Origin: Leptodactylus fallax
Lineage: Eukaryota; Chordata; Amphibia; Anura; Leptodactylidae
Length of the DNA: 64,000 nucleotides
NCBI GenBank assembly: GCA_947044405.1
Contig: CAMRHE010000076.1
Location: forward strand, 5,128,001-5,192,000
Direction of reading: 5' to 3'
Shown here: piece after piece, positions 45,955 to 57,799 of the stretch
Layout: each line of letters begins with the position of its first letter
How positions within the stretch are numbered: position 1 is the stretch's first letter
The notes under the pieces: model-generated
Database searches by the model: none
What the model was told of the DNA's origin: nothing
Seen by the model: the letters and a program-made list of their open reading frames with translations, nothing else
Program-made: the position numbers and the translations under genes

Positions 45955-46020
45955 GGGGGGGGGGGGTTGGAGGGGGCGGTCCGGGGGGGGGGGGCGTGGT
46001 TGGTTGCGTTGGTTCAGGGG
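45955..46020 (+). repeat. G-rich tract with quadruplex potential
   Basis: Runs of 12 G (45955-45966), 5 G and 12 G (45983-45994), with further GG pairs between and after. Four or more G-runs separated by short loops allow an intramolecular G-quadruplex. Confidence 0.8.
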
Positions 46021-46182
46021 GGACCCCATGTTAAAGGTTTGCCTTGGGGCCCAGCCATTCCTAGTTAGGCCACTGCTTTGGGTATGTAGCTTGCAGGTGA
46101 TGGGTGCAGTAACAACAACTAAAAAGGGTTTGAAGGGTCCTTTACAATGCCTAGAACAGTTGATAAACTTGTAAACTAATAA

Positions 46183-47071
<889 letters not shown>

Positions 47072-47197
47072 TATACTATATCCACAATATCCATATGTAC
47101 AGTAGAACAGTATGAGCCCCATTCACTGATTGAAAGTGACCTTCAGCTGCCATTTTTTTCATTGAAATCAATGGAGAGGCATCTGTGCATGCACATA

Positions 47198-48824
47198 CAG
47201 TGCCTTGCGAAAGTATTCGGCCCCTTGAACTTTTCAAACTTTTGACACATTTCAGGCTTCGAACATAAGGATATAAAATTTAAATTTTTTGGTGAAGAAT
47301 CAACAACAAGTGGGACACAATCGTGAAGTGGAACGAAATTTATTGGATATTTTAAACTTTTGTAAAAAATAAAAAACTGAAAAGTGGGGCGTGCCAAATT
47401 ATTCGGCCCCCTTAAGTTAATACTTTGTAGCGACACCTTTTGCTGCGATTACAGCTGCAAGTCGCTTGGGGTTTGTCTCTATCAGTTTTGCACATCGAGA
47501 GACTGAAATTCTTGCCCATTCTTCCTTGGAAAACAGCTGGAGCTCAGTGAGGTTGGATGGAGAGCGTTTGTGAACAGCAGTTTTCAGCTCTTTCCACAGA
47601 TTCTCGATTGGATTCAGGTCTGGACTTTGACTTGGCCATTCTTACACCTAGATACGTTTATTTGTGAACCATTCCATTGTAGATTTTGCTTTATGTTTGG
47701 GATCATTGTCTTGTTGGAAGATAAATCTCCATCCCAGTCTCAGGTCTTTTGCAGACTCCAACAGGTTTTCTTCCAGAATGGTCCTGTATTTGGCTCCATC
47801 CATCTTCCCATCAATTTTAACCATCTTCCCTGTCCCTGCTGAAGAAAAGCAGGCCCAAACCATGATGCTGCCACCACCATGTGTGACAGTGGGGATGGTG
47901 TGTTCAGGGTGATGAGCTGAGTTGCTTTTACGCCAAACATATCGTTTTGCATTGTGGCCAAAAAGTTGGATTTTGGTTTCATCTGACCAGAGCACCTTCT
48001 TCCACATGTTTGGTGTGTCTCCCAGGTGTCTTGTGCCAAACTTTAAATGAGACTTTTTATGGATATCTTTGAGAAATGGCCACTTGCCACTTTTCCATAA
48101 ATGCCAGATTTGTGCAGTGTACGACTGATTGTTGTCCTATGGACAGACTCTCCCACCTCAGCTGTAGATCTCTGCAGTTCATCCAGAGTGATCATGGGCC
48201 TCTTGGCTGCATCTCTGATCAGTCTTCTCCTTGTTTGAGATGAAAGTTTAGAGGGACGGCCGGGTCTTGGTAGCTTTTCAGTGGTCTGATACTCCTTCCA
48301 TTTCAATATGATCGCTTGCACAGTGCTCCTTGGGATGTTTAAAGTTTGGGAAATCTTTTTGTATCCAAATCCGGCTTTAAACTTCTCCACAACAGTATCA
48401 CGGACCTGCCTGGTGCGTTCCTTGGTCTTCATGATGCTCTCTGCGCTTTAAACAGAACCCTGAGAATATCACAGAGCAGGTGCATTTATACGGAGACTTG
48501 ATTACACACAGGTGGATTATATTTATCATCATCAGTCATTTAGGACAACATTGGATCATTCAGAGATCCTCACTGAACTTCTGGAGTGAGTTTGCTGCAC
48601 TGAAAGTAAAGGGGCCGAATAATATTGCACGCCCTACTTTTCAGTTTTTTATTTTTTACAAAAGTTTAAAATAACCAATAAATTTCGTTCTACTTCACAA
48701 TTGTGTCCCACTTGTTGTTGTTTCTTCACCAAAAAATTAAAATTTTATATCCTTATGTTTGAAGCCTGAAATGTGGCAAAAGGTTGAAAAGTTCAAGGGG
48801 GCCGATTACTTTCGCAAGGCACTG
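47198..48824 (-). mobile_element. Full-length Tc1-type transposon (copy C)
   Basis: A 1627-bp element with inverted terminal repeats of about 200-215 bp: CAGTGCCTTGCGAAAGT at the left, inverted at the right. Both ends are flanked by TA (47196-47197 and 48825-48826). The terminal repeats differ by scattered substitutions and small indels. The gene is on the minus strand. It lies only 126 bp from copy B, in opposite orientation and from a different Tc1 subfamily. Confidence 0.95.
47417..48432 (-). pseudogene. Tc1-type DD34E transposase, frameshift and stops
   Basis: It starts at 48432 with MKTKERT. Then come the helix-turn-helix region (GYKKISQTLNIPRSTVQAII), the basic GRPSK linker, a one-base frameshift near 48083-48090, the first aspartate in WSDETK and the second in QQDNDPKH. 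Two nonsense codons follow only one codon apart (TAG 47648-47650, TAA 47642-47644), immediately before the [12 protein letters not shown] block with the catalytic glutamate. The frame then stays open to a normal stop at 47417. The element has lost activity in at least three steps. Confidence 0.93.
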
Positions 48825-48944
48825 TAGCTTTCTCCACTTCCCCCACTCTTGTTCCGTCCTTTTCTGGTCTCCCTCTCAGCACACGGGAAACGCTGCTTAG
48901 CCAATTACTGACTGGGGCAGGTGAGAAATATATCCAGGTACTAG

Positions 48945-49495
48945 AGATGAACAAACCGGTTTTGTAATAAATCGGGTTTGTTATGAATTTTCCAAAATTT
49001 TGGAGGTTTGCCACCCATGAACCACTGTTATACTCTGAGGTCTCCTATAATAAGCAGACATCCAGGGGAGGTAAGTAAACCTAATAAACTTCTGGATTCC
49101 AGCAGTCCCACAACATACTATTTGGGCCTATTCTGGGCTTCAGATTGGGCATCAGCAGTCACGTGGAGTGCACCAACATCATGACACTTGAATCTTAGCA
49201 TTGTAACTTCGGCAAACCCCCCATGACTTCTAAGGGGGTCTCAGCAATCTCCAGGGCCATTGATGTCATTCCAGAAGGCCTGAAGAGGCACAAAGAGAAC
49301 TCTGGGGTACCATTGAACACTCCGCCAGAGCTTAGGAAGGGTGAGTAAGACTGTTTGCTACATTATCTCCCCTGGGCCATTGCTTATTATATTATTAGAA
49401 AGAGACTCCAGAATATAATAATTACAGTTTTGGTTCAGATCAAACAAGTTTGGTTCTAAACAAAACTGCTGGACAAACCCACGCCCAACACGACC
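48945..49495. mobile_element. Palindromic hAT-like element
   Basis: It begins TAGAGATGAACAAACC and contains GGGTTTGTTATGAATTTTCC, TTATACTCTGAGGTCTCC, mirrored blocks with AGACTCCAGAATATAATAA, and an AACAAGTTTGGTTC word near the end. Non-coding. Confidence 0.7.
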
Positions 49496-50301
49496 AGTGA
49501 CTGGCTGAGTAGGGAACAGAACATAGAGATTGATGGGTAAGTGGGGAGTAACTGGATGTGAGATGAGTGTAACTTAGTTTATTATTTTACTTCATTCTCA
49601 TCCTTTTTTTAAAAATTTTACTTGACTACACGACATTTTTAAGGCCATCAACTACACTGACACTGAGTTGACTGGGTTGACACTATTACACTTTTCTTCC
49701 TTGTTTATGGCTCTAGCACAGTTCCTAAATGAAGTAACTTTCCCCATAATGCCCCTTGCATGACCCGCTCTACCTTAGAATCCCTCTTCTCCTACATATT
49801 TTAATTAATACTAAACAACCTTTCAAGCCCTCTGCCTAATTCCTCCTGGTAATTGAGAATTGAGTAAAAGTAGACGATCCAATATGTTGGCCTCACAGGG
49901 CACAATCTGCAAAGACATTATCACCTTGTTAGACACTGAAGGCGGAAGAGCAACAAAAACAATTCGCTCCACTGGGTGTTATAAAGAGAGCAAGCTTAGG
50001 GAATGTACAATTTCACCATGATGAAATCATGCTCTATTTAGTTCATTAAAGCAATGTCTTTGTGCTCCGATCGGTATCATGCAGCGGAAGTGATGTCCAA
50101 TTACACCAAGGATAAGCACAAATCTGACATGTCTCTTCTCTGAGACGCTCATGTACATATTCGGTTCATTTTCACTTGAATTGTCTTCACTGAAATGAGA
50201 AGGAGAGACAAATAGTGCAAACAATTATATTGTGTCACAGAATATTACATCTCTAGTTTATCACTTACTTACGATATGCTATATCCGCCATCAATACTTA
50301 C

Positions 50302-50302
<1 letters not shown>
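49496..50302. other. No gene recognised
   Basis: No domain, RNA or repeat boundary supported. Confidence 0.45.
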
Positions 50303-50332
<30 letters not shown>

Positions 50333-50542
50333 TGAGATAGATAGATAGATACATAGATAGATAGATAGATACTGTAGATAGATAGGATAGATAGATAGAT
50401 AGGTAGATAGAGTAGGTAAGTAGATACTGTAGGCAGCTAGATACCATAGATATGTAGATAAATAATATAGATAGACAGACAGATAGATAGATAGATACTG
50501 TAGATACTGTAGATAGGTAGATAAATACTATAGAGAGATGGT

Positions 50543-50592
<50 letters not shown>

Positions 50593-50606
50593 GAAAGATA
50601 GATAAG
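50303..50606. repeat. GATA microsatellite, interrupted
   Basis: Long GATA blocks (best at 50546-50592) with GTAG and ACTGTAGATA variants. It joins directly to the tail of the minus-strand element that follows. Confidence 0.95.
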
Positions 50607-51480
50607 GAAAAATGGCAGCACTCCAAGTAAATTCAATAGCTAGTGACTTTAATCCAAGACAGGCAACGTTTCGGTCCTCACAGGAACCTTCCTCAAGCAA
50701 CAATGTGATAGCTACAGCTACTTTATATAGGAAACCCAGCAATACAGTGTAATAATAACAATATCAATCAAAGAAGTAATATTGTGTACATATAAACAGT
50801 AATAAATACCAAAAAAGATCAAACTGACCCTTTATATAAAACAAAGTGTCAAAAGTGTAAGATGATCACCACAGTATACATAGGATCAATATAAATAAAG
50901 TGACACATTAAATAGACTGATAATCATAAAATACATAATACAAGTGTAAAAATAATAATAAAGGAGGAGGGACATCCCACTTACCAAGTAAAGACCAACA
51001 TGCATAAACGCTAACACATGCTATACCAGCGTTCAGCCAAATTAATTGCGCGTGATCATACAGGTGTACATCGCTAATGTGATCAGAATGCATCGATTGC
51101 GCATGTCCACGCATGCGCAGAAGTCATAACATAACAGAGTATGTCATGTGTAGTACTGGCAAAAGCCTATAATGCAATGCGCATGCGCGGATATGCGCAA
51201 TGAAAAAAACAGCCACCGGCAGACATCTTAGGTATTAGCAAACGCCATCTAAATAGTGTTATATAGTAACTACATGTAAATAAATCAAACAGAAAGAAGA
51301 AATAATAAGAAAATAGGCTCAAAATTAAAGGATTATCACTAAGTTAATAAATAAAATGTTATTAAATAGACAAGCATATTCAGACCATGATCTATGGCCA
51401 TGAAATGCTTATCATTCAAGTAATGAATCAGGGTCTATTTAAATATGAAAGCATACTCAGACCATAACCTATAGCTGTGA
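50607..51480 (-). mobile_element. Candidate ribozyme-bearing retroelement fragment
   Basis: On the minus strand the 3' end reads TTGGAGTGCTGCCATTTTTC, then the GATA/TATC array, the same tail type as at 3390 and 4172. Just upstream is a hammerhead-like core (50661-50698). Further upstream, to about 51230, the sequence is rich in GCGCATGCGC words, as in the inverted-repeat arms at 14244-15401. There is no reverse transcriptase frame. The left limit is uncertain, and a Penelope-like origin is inferred. Confidence 0.45.
50661..50698 (-). ncRNA. Hammerhead-like motif, first box mutated
   Basis: The minus strand reads TTGAGGA where CTGANGA is expected (only C3 changed to T), then a good stem II (GGTTCC against GGACC), then an intact CGAAAC and the short palindromic ACGT stem III. 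Because C3 pairs with G8 in the active fold, activity would be weak or absent. Confidence 0.45.
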
Positions 51481-51498
51481 GGTGCTTAACATAATAAC

Positions 51499-52050
51499 TA
51501 GAGATGAGCGAGTCAAAGCTGCAGAAGTGGAATTCGATCCGAATTTCAGGAATTATTCAATTCACAACTAATCCGAATTTCCTCACGCTTCGTGGAAACG
51601 ATTTGCATTTAGTTCAAAATGGCTGCTCTACATAGGGCAAGGAACTCTGGGAACGCGGGATCACCCACAATGCCATGCGTGCAGCCAATCAGCAGCCAGA
51701 CCTGTGATGTCACATCCCTTTAACCCCTTCGCGAGATTACACGCTGCATCCAAGATGTTAAAACCCCTGATCAGTTATGGAGCAGGGTGTTATCTGTAAC
51801 TGACACCTAACACCCTGTTCCATAACCGATCGGGGGTTTTAACAACTTGGATGCCGTGGTCAAACATGACCGCGGCATCCAAGAGTTTCCACCATTTTGC
51901 TGCCCAATCGCCCACCCCGGCTCTCTGCAGCCAATAAATAGCTGTTTTTGTTACTTGATTCGTCGCAATTTAATTCGGATCGAATAGAATCATATCGCGA
52001 AATTCTGCGAAGTTGCCAAATCGAATTTTTGAATACTTCGCTCATCTCTA
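51499..52050. mobile_element. hAT-type MITE, 552 bp
   Basis: Inverted ends TAGAGATGAGCGAG and CTTCGCTCATCTCTA. The flanks are ATAATAAC and ATATATAAC, an 8-bp target duplication with one inserted base. The interior contains a hairpin: ATGTTAAAACCCCTGATC against GATCGGGGGTTTTAACAA, and CAGGGTGTTA against TAACACCCTG. It shares blocks with the 3697 element in opposite orientation. The minus-strand frames are not transposase. Confidence 0.82.
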
Positions 52051-52130
52051 ATATATAACAGATCAACCAGACGATGTGATGGAGAATATCACTATTGTAA
52101 TGCACTCCGCCACTCAGGAAGGCGCTCTTT

Positions 52131-52300
52131 TTCTAGATAGATAGATAGATAGATAAACAGATACAGTAAGTAAGTAGATACTGTAGGCAGCTAGATACCG
52201 TAGATAGGTAGATATATACGATAAATAGATACTGTAAATAGATAGTTAGATACTTGGAGGACTACAATTATCAGTTCCATGTTGGTCCTTTCATCAGATC
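52131..52300 (-). repeat. GATA array joined to hammerhead-like element ends
   Basis: GATA repeats (52133-52155 and degenerate onward) lie between a GCGCTCTTTTTCTA tail at the left and, read on the minus strand, CTGATGAAAGGACC...GGAACTG with TAGTCCTCCAAGTATC at the right. The CTGATGA box (52291-52297) is intact but the GAAA box is damaged. This looks like the tails of two related elements meeting in one microsatellite. Confidence 0.4.
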
Positions 52301-53728
52301 ACAGCTCTACATGGAAAACAATGTTATATGATCAACATTTTGATGCTTAAAAAGGTTCATTTATGTTCAATAAGTAATAAAACAACATAGTAAAAGGTAA
52401 TAGGATTAAAATAGATTTTTGTCAAAAATAACTTATTCTGCTTTGCAACTAAAACAATCTGAGATTTATTACTCTGAATGCAAATTGTCTTTCACCAGCA
52501 CATTACCACGCAATGGAGGCCGCTGTCCGGGACGATGAAACATTTTTCACGAGGAACCAGCCCATCAATTCACTAGAAGCTAGTAGCGGGAAGAGAACGT
52601 GTCTATTGATTCTCAAGGGACAAATGGCATCCTAGAAGTACTTTGTTTCTTGCTCCTGTGAGTAGATCCTTTGCAATTTCATGAATATGAATTGAGCATC
52701 TAACATCTAAGCAACTTCCTTCCTTGTAGAGGTGATGGTTGATTATAGGTAAAAAATCTGTAAAAATAGACAAATACAGTGAAGCCTCCTTGAGACTAAC
52801 CAACATTACATAGAAAAGTATTCTCCTGGGGCAGAGGCCCTCTCAAAGAAGATGGACTGCGTGCATAACTTATGGTGGAAGTGGTTGTCTCAGAAAAATT
52901 TTTTTTTCTGGGGTTTCATTCTAAATAAAAAATAATCATAGAAAAATATTGAACAACAAAGGCCTACATTTTTCAAAATGTATAATTTCAGCCAAAATCA
53001 TCTTAATCTTTCGCAAGTTTTAGAACAATCCCTGCTTTGGACAATCCCTACCTGTTAGAAGAGTCCATTGACAATAGGCAGACTGAGACCTCCAAAATTA
53101 GCTGAAATCTGTGAGGAAACATCGAAGTAAGTGTTCAATTTCTCTACAGCGCCACTGCAGGTGAAAAGAAGCATTACACAGTGTCCAATGGGTCATCTCT
53201 GTAATGCAGGACAGGACGGGTCCTCCAGAGTGAGAGAGACACTCTGTGTAACTACTCTCTATTCTTGTGAAAAGATAAAGATCTTTAACAGAGGACCTCT
53301 TCTATTAACTCAGTATTCCATAATGGGGTACATATTTGTTTTTGAACTGGATGACCCCTTTAAAGGGGACCCAACATGCTGAAAAAAGTTATTTTGTTTG
53401 GGTAAGTATTATTTGTTGGAGTAGTTGATGGCATAGCAACATAGTGTAGTCCATGGCGTAGTAGCATAATTGAATGGTCCTATGTGGTTGCATTGGAGGC
53501 ATGAACAGAGGGTGTCAATATTGAGTTGCTCCAAGATGCTATGATCTAAACAAAGAAGAAAGTTTAAAGTGGACTAGAGTCATGAGGATGAGGCACCAAG
53601 AACCCCTGTCAGAGGTGGCAGAAGTAACAGTCACATCTGGGGCCTTCTTCCTAAGAGGGCTCAAAGACCCTTTTGTCTCATAAGAAGGCACCAGTATTAT
53701 AAATAGCGCATGGCAGGTGGGGCACTAT
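52301..53728. other. No gene recognised
   Basis: No supported gene. A CCTTTAAAGGGGACC word near 53358 may be an end of a TTAAAGG-type element. Confidence 0.45.
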
Positions 53729-54159
53729 CAGGGCCGTTTTAATGCATTGGGGGGCCCTGTGCAAACTTTTTGCCCCCCCATAATTTAATTTCCCCTGCCC
53801 CCCCCTCAACAACCAATGTTACATTAAAAAAGAAAAAAAAAAACAATACTCACCAAACAGCGTTCCTGTGGACCTGCAGGCCCTGACTGTAATGTCTGCG
53901 GCTCGGTGCTCATTGTGCTTCCCTGCCATAGACATTATCAGCCGCATGCTGAATAATGGAGCACGGAGCTATCAGCTCCATGCTCCACTATAGTATTCAC
54001 CCTCTATCTATGTCCTAAGGACACAGATAGAGGTGAAATCACTGCCTGCCAGCCAAAACAGTGGGACTGTCCCACTCCATTCAGGGCGGCTGAGGGGGCC
54101 CCCACAACCATAGGGCCCAGTGCAGCTGCACTGTTGCACCTATGGTTAAAGCGGCCCTG
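53729..54159. mobile_element. hAT-type MITE, 431 bp
   Basis: Starts CAGGGCCGTTTTAA and ends TTAAAGCGGCCCTG. Flanking octamers are GGCACTAT and ATCACTAT (six of eight identical). The interior contains C-rich runs, ATAGACATTATCAGC and GGGCCCAGTGCAGC, and no gene. Confidence 0.8.
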
Positions 54160-54253
54160 ATCACTATTATAAATTTTACTTAGGAGTCCAGAAGCTTCAA
54201 GTTACAAATATGGTTTCAATTGAGATGATGTCAAGCAGGACTTGAAAGATATG

Positions 54254-54893
54254 TAATTACAGATGGGCAAACCTTCATTGCTCGAATATTTTGAGGTTGA
54301 CCAGACAGTTTTGTTTCGTACCAAACCAGAAGTGCTATTAGTATACTCTGAGATTTCATCAGACCCTAGAGTATAATAATTGATGACCCAATGGAAGTGC
54401 GTAAAAATCATAAACAGTCATACTCACCTTCTATTACCCCTTCTGAGCTCCCTCTCTACTTCTGCTGTTCTCTCCAGCCATCCTCTGACCTCTTCTGGCC
54501 TCCAGGGAGGTCTGTGATTGTGCCTCAGCGATTACGTGGGCTGCAACAACATAATAACACTTTGATACAAGCGTCTTCAGATTGAAGTGCCCCACGTCAG
54601 CGCTGCGGCTAAAATGGTCCCTCAGGGCGGCTGACATAACCAAGGAGGTCAGAAAAGACTAGAAGACACCCAGGAGAGAACACTGGTTTCTGCGAGGAAG
54701 CCCAGGAGAAGTGAGAGAAGGTGAGTGTGACTATTCGATTTCCGCACCTCCCTTGGGCTTCTGATTATTATACTTTGGGGAAGAGACCCCAGAGAATAAT
54801 AATGATTCATGAGTGACGAAATCCAAAAATATCGGGTTCAGCTGTATCTGAAATTTTTGGAAATTTCATAATGAACTGATTCATTGAGCTCTA
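54254..54893. mobile_element. Palindromic hAT-like element, near full length
   Basis: Outer ends TACAGATGGGCAAACC and GAACTGATTCATTGAGCTCTA. It has two family hairpins (TATACTCTGAGATTTC/ACCCTAGAGTATAATAA and TTATACTTTGGGGAAG/ACCCCAGAGAATAATAA) and mirrored arms ATACTCACCTTC and GAAGGTGAGTGTG. The frames inside are not genes. Confidence 0.75.
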
Positions 54894-55942
54894 TAATCCA
54901 TGGCTGACAGCTGAGAATAAATGAATTTATAATAGATGCTGTGAAATTTTTTATATATCACCACGTATGACACAAAAGCTAAGCAGAATGAGGAGGACAA
55001 CTGATATGTAGAAGCCACGTGACTACATGCCACCAAACAGATATATTGGGACAATCTGTGAATTTAATTGCATAAACCTAAAATATTGAGTTATGATTTA
55101 GTGATTTGTGTGGAAGAAATTGCAAATAAATAAATTCCATCATGGACAATTAGAGGACGAGCCAACAAAGTTTACAGTCCCGTCTGGTGAATTGCTGGAA
55201 GTTAGCGCATACTTGTTTGCTTGTTGGGACTTTCCAGTCGTGAAGACATTAATCAGCAATGACAACGACTCTCCAAGGGACAGATGATCTGTTGGGACGA
55301 ACAATCTCTGGAAATTATTTGTCACTTTTTTCCCTAAACTTTTTTTTTTCTGCATTGTACTTGAGAATTTTTTAAGACTTCTTTCAAACAGGAATTTACT
55401 GTATTTTTGGCTTGGAGTCAAGCAGGGAACAATGTATCCTGTTCCTAATTTACAGTTCCATGCATATAAACTTCCTTTAATTTATCATCTGTTTTTCAGA
55501 GGAAAGGAATTCTTTTGTACCTTAAGGACAAGTGACATCAAGAATAATGTTTCCTATCGGTGCCTCAGGAATTGAGGGCTAAACTGTCAGGTTTCCTAAG
55601 CATTATGTCATGTGTCTGAATGTATTGTGCCTTAATTGGCGACCAGTTAAAGTATGTCAAACTAAAGCTGTTATTAGCTCGAGAATTTGCCTGGTGCAGA
55701 CGGTTATGTAAAACATTTCAAAAACAAAGGGTCAATATTGTACTTTACCCGAGATGAAAAGCAAACTTTGAAAATGTAAGAATTTAATAAAGAAACTTTT
55801 TCTTAAAGCTAAGTTTATATAGAATGTATACACTAAATAAATTACATTAAGACAAGTTGTCAAGCTTAGTGTACTTTTAAGAGTGTTGTGTACGGCCATA
55901 AATATTAGATGCTCACTTAGTAGATAGCTATTCCTTGTGATC
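54894..55942. other. AT-rich, single-copy-looking DNA
   Basis: No gene. 55440-55760 is a candidate conserved non-coding block with CCTTAATTGGC and AAAGCTGTTATTAGC words. Confidence 0.35.
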
Positions 55943-56250
55943 TGAGATGGGTGAGCCTCTCAAGATTCATTTTGGCTTTGGCTGGCTCAGGTCCCTGATT
56001 CTTTTTGGGTCAATCAAGTTTGGATAGAACTGGAAGTGAAATTATTATACTCTGGGGTCTCTTAAGACCCCAAAGTATATTAGGTGTAGGCCCAGGGGAG
56101 GTATAAAAAAATAAAAAGCATTTATATTCACCATTACCTCTTTTGGGCCTCCAGATGTCATGAGGAGGCCGAAAAGAGGTGAGGGAAGGTGAGTATAAAT
56201 GTTTTTGATTTTTTTTTTTACACCTCCTCTGGGGTCTAAAGAAACCTACT
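55943..56250. mobile_element. Palindromic hAT-like element
   Basis: GAGATGGGTGAGCC end, hairpin ATTATACTCTGGGGTCTC with TTAAGACCCCAAAGTATA, then mirrored arms CCATTACCTCTTTTGGGCC and GGCCGAAAAGAGGTGAGGG. Non-coding. Confidence 0.8.
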
Positions 56251-56932
56251 AATAAAAAGGATGTGCGGACCTCTGAATAAACACATTGAAGTAAGTGACA
56301 CCACACATATGTGAAATGCGGACATGAGAATAAGGCCTAAAAGCCCCTTTACATGGGTGATCCAGTAATAATGATCTAAAATATTTGGTCCCGATCTTTG
56401 TCTGATGGTCTGCGCCACCAAGCCAACAAAGTTGGAATCGTCTCTCTTTCTGCCACAATGCTCTTCCAGGCTATAGGCGCAGCATTTCAGTACCTGCTTG
56501 TAAGGTGTGCTGGACCTTATGAATCAGTTGTATACCAAAAGATTGTGACTTTGGTGTCTGACAAGAACGTATACTCCTTGTATACCTTTTTGTTTTCACA
56601 GTAAAGGAAAGTGCAACCTGATGTACTCTGCTATATAGTCTCCCTCTTGTATACCTGTTTTAACAAAGGTGGCCTAGGAACAACATATGCATGTCACGTA
56701 TGGACAGTCCAAGAACTTGATGTGAGTGTGGCTTTTTGGGGTCAATTCACTACCCTCTATCGTACACTCACCCCTCATTCAGGCTGAAAACAGACTGTAA
56801 ATCACATCCCAACACAGTCCACACACCCCAAATACGCGCCGCCACCACTACTGACTTTGTGCTCAGCAGAAACACCATTCACATATGCACGTGTCTCTAA
56901 AACACACTTTAAAAATGTAATGGGTTCATATA

Positions 56933-56933
<1 letters not shown>
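56251..56933. other. No gene recognised
   Basis: Small frames only, with no supported feature. Confidence 0.45.

Positions 56934-57001
<68 letters not shown>
56934..57001. repeat. TA/GA compound microsatellite
   Basis: TA repeats to about 56962 followed by AG repeats to 57000. Confidence 0.97.
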
Positions 57002-57377
57002 AAAATAAAAGATGGCAAGACAAGCAAGACAGTTTTTAAAAATAAAAGGAGAAAAAACAGAATAAACCTGATAACTTAGAGTCCTTATCTTTCCATGGAG
57101 CTTGGAGGATCTCTCAGATGGACTGGGCACTCCCAGCTTGTTTGCTGGCTTCCAAGATGTGACCCAGTTCCCAGGTATCCACAATCCTTTTGCATTGTGA
57201 AGCTCCTGGCTTGTGCTTATCCATGCCTCCTTCCATGGTGCCCCTCCTCCTTCCCCTTTCCACATCTTAACTGGTTTCATTCATGCCTTGGAAAGATAAG
57301 TACCCCACAGATGGTCATGGGGTTGCAGTCGGGTCACAATCCCCTATCCTCTCTTATGCCTGACTGCCCAAGAAGTT
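57002..57377. other. No gene recognised
   Basis: No supported gene. It ends with CCCAAGAAGTT (57367-57377), the left copy of the direct repeat that brackets the next insertion. Confidence 0.45.
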
Positions 57378-57799
57378 AGTTTTGCTGTCTCAAGGCTCGG
57401 TGAGTCAAAAGCAAATTGAGGATCTGTTACATCCAACAGAGGGCGCATGAGCTCCCCAGCTCCTTTCCCATAATGCCTTGTGATATGTAGATGCTAAGTA
57501 GAGGGCAAAAGGCAATTAAAATCTCTACACACCTTCACTGGTGCTCTCCTCAATGTGAGAGATTCTTGTCCCTAACCCACTCATTGCCTCCCACTAAGCC
57601 AGCCAATTCACTTTGCTATGTACTGATGAAGGACAACAATCCGGAAACAGCGCTGTATGCAGATAAGTGAAATTGGCTTGGCTAAAATCCCTTTTGCTGT
57701 CTCAAGGCTCGGTGAGTCAAAAGCAAATTGAGGATCTGTTACATCCAACAGAGGGCGCATGAGCTCCCCAGCTCCTTTCCCATAATGCCTTGTGATATG
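57378..57799 (+). mobile_element. Retrozyme-like insertion: 312-bp unit, partial dimer
   Basis: Two apparently identical 108-bp direct repeats (57380-57487 and 57692-57799, offset 312) enclose a 204-bp middle, so the insert equals about 1.35 copies of a 312-bp unit. CCCAAGAAGTT stands immediately before (57367-57377) and after (57800-57810), as an 11-bp target duplication would. A hammerhead ribozyme sits in the middle part. There are no inverted ends, no protein and no TG...CA boundaries, which argues against an ordinary LTR miniature element. Retrozymes and newt satellite 2 are families with hammerhead-bearing units of about 170-400 bp; membership is inference. Confidence 0.65.
57597..57683 (+). 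ncRNA. Hammerhead ribozyme, type I
   Basis: The core box CTGATGA is at 57623-57629 and GAAA at 57644-57647. Stem II is GGA/TCC (57631-57633 with 57640-57642) with a CAACAA loop; the position next to the core is an A-G mismatch. Stem III is the 10-base palindrome ACAGCGCTGT (57647-57656), at most 4 bp with a 2-base loop. Predicted cleavage is after GTA at 57657. Stem I is long: GTA and its neighbour pair with TGCA, an internal loop follows, then TTCACTT pairs with AAGTGAA and AGCCAA with TTGGCT, with further pairing outward to 57597 and 57683. A stem III this short usually favours cleavage as a dimer. Confidence 0.78.

Noticed and set aside
57380..57799. Ordinary LTR retrotransposon with 108-bp LTRs
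   Set aside because: No TG...CA ends, no primer-binding or polypurine site, and an 11-bp rather than 4-6-bp flanking repeat.
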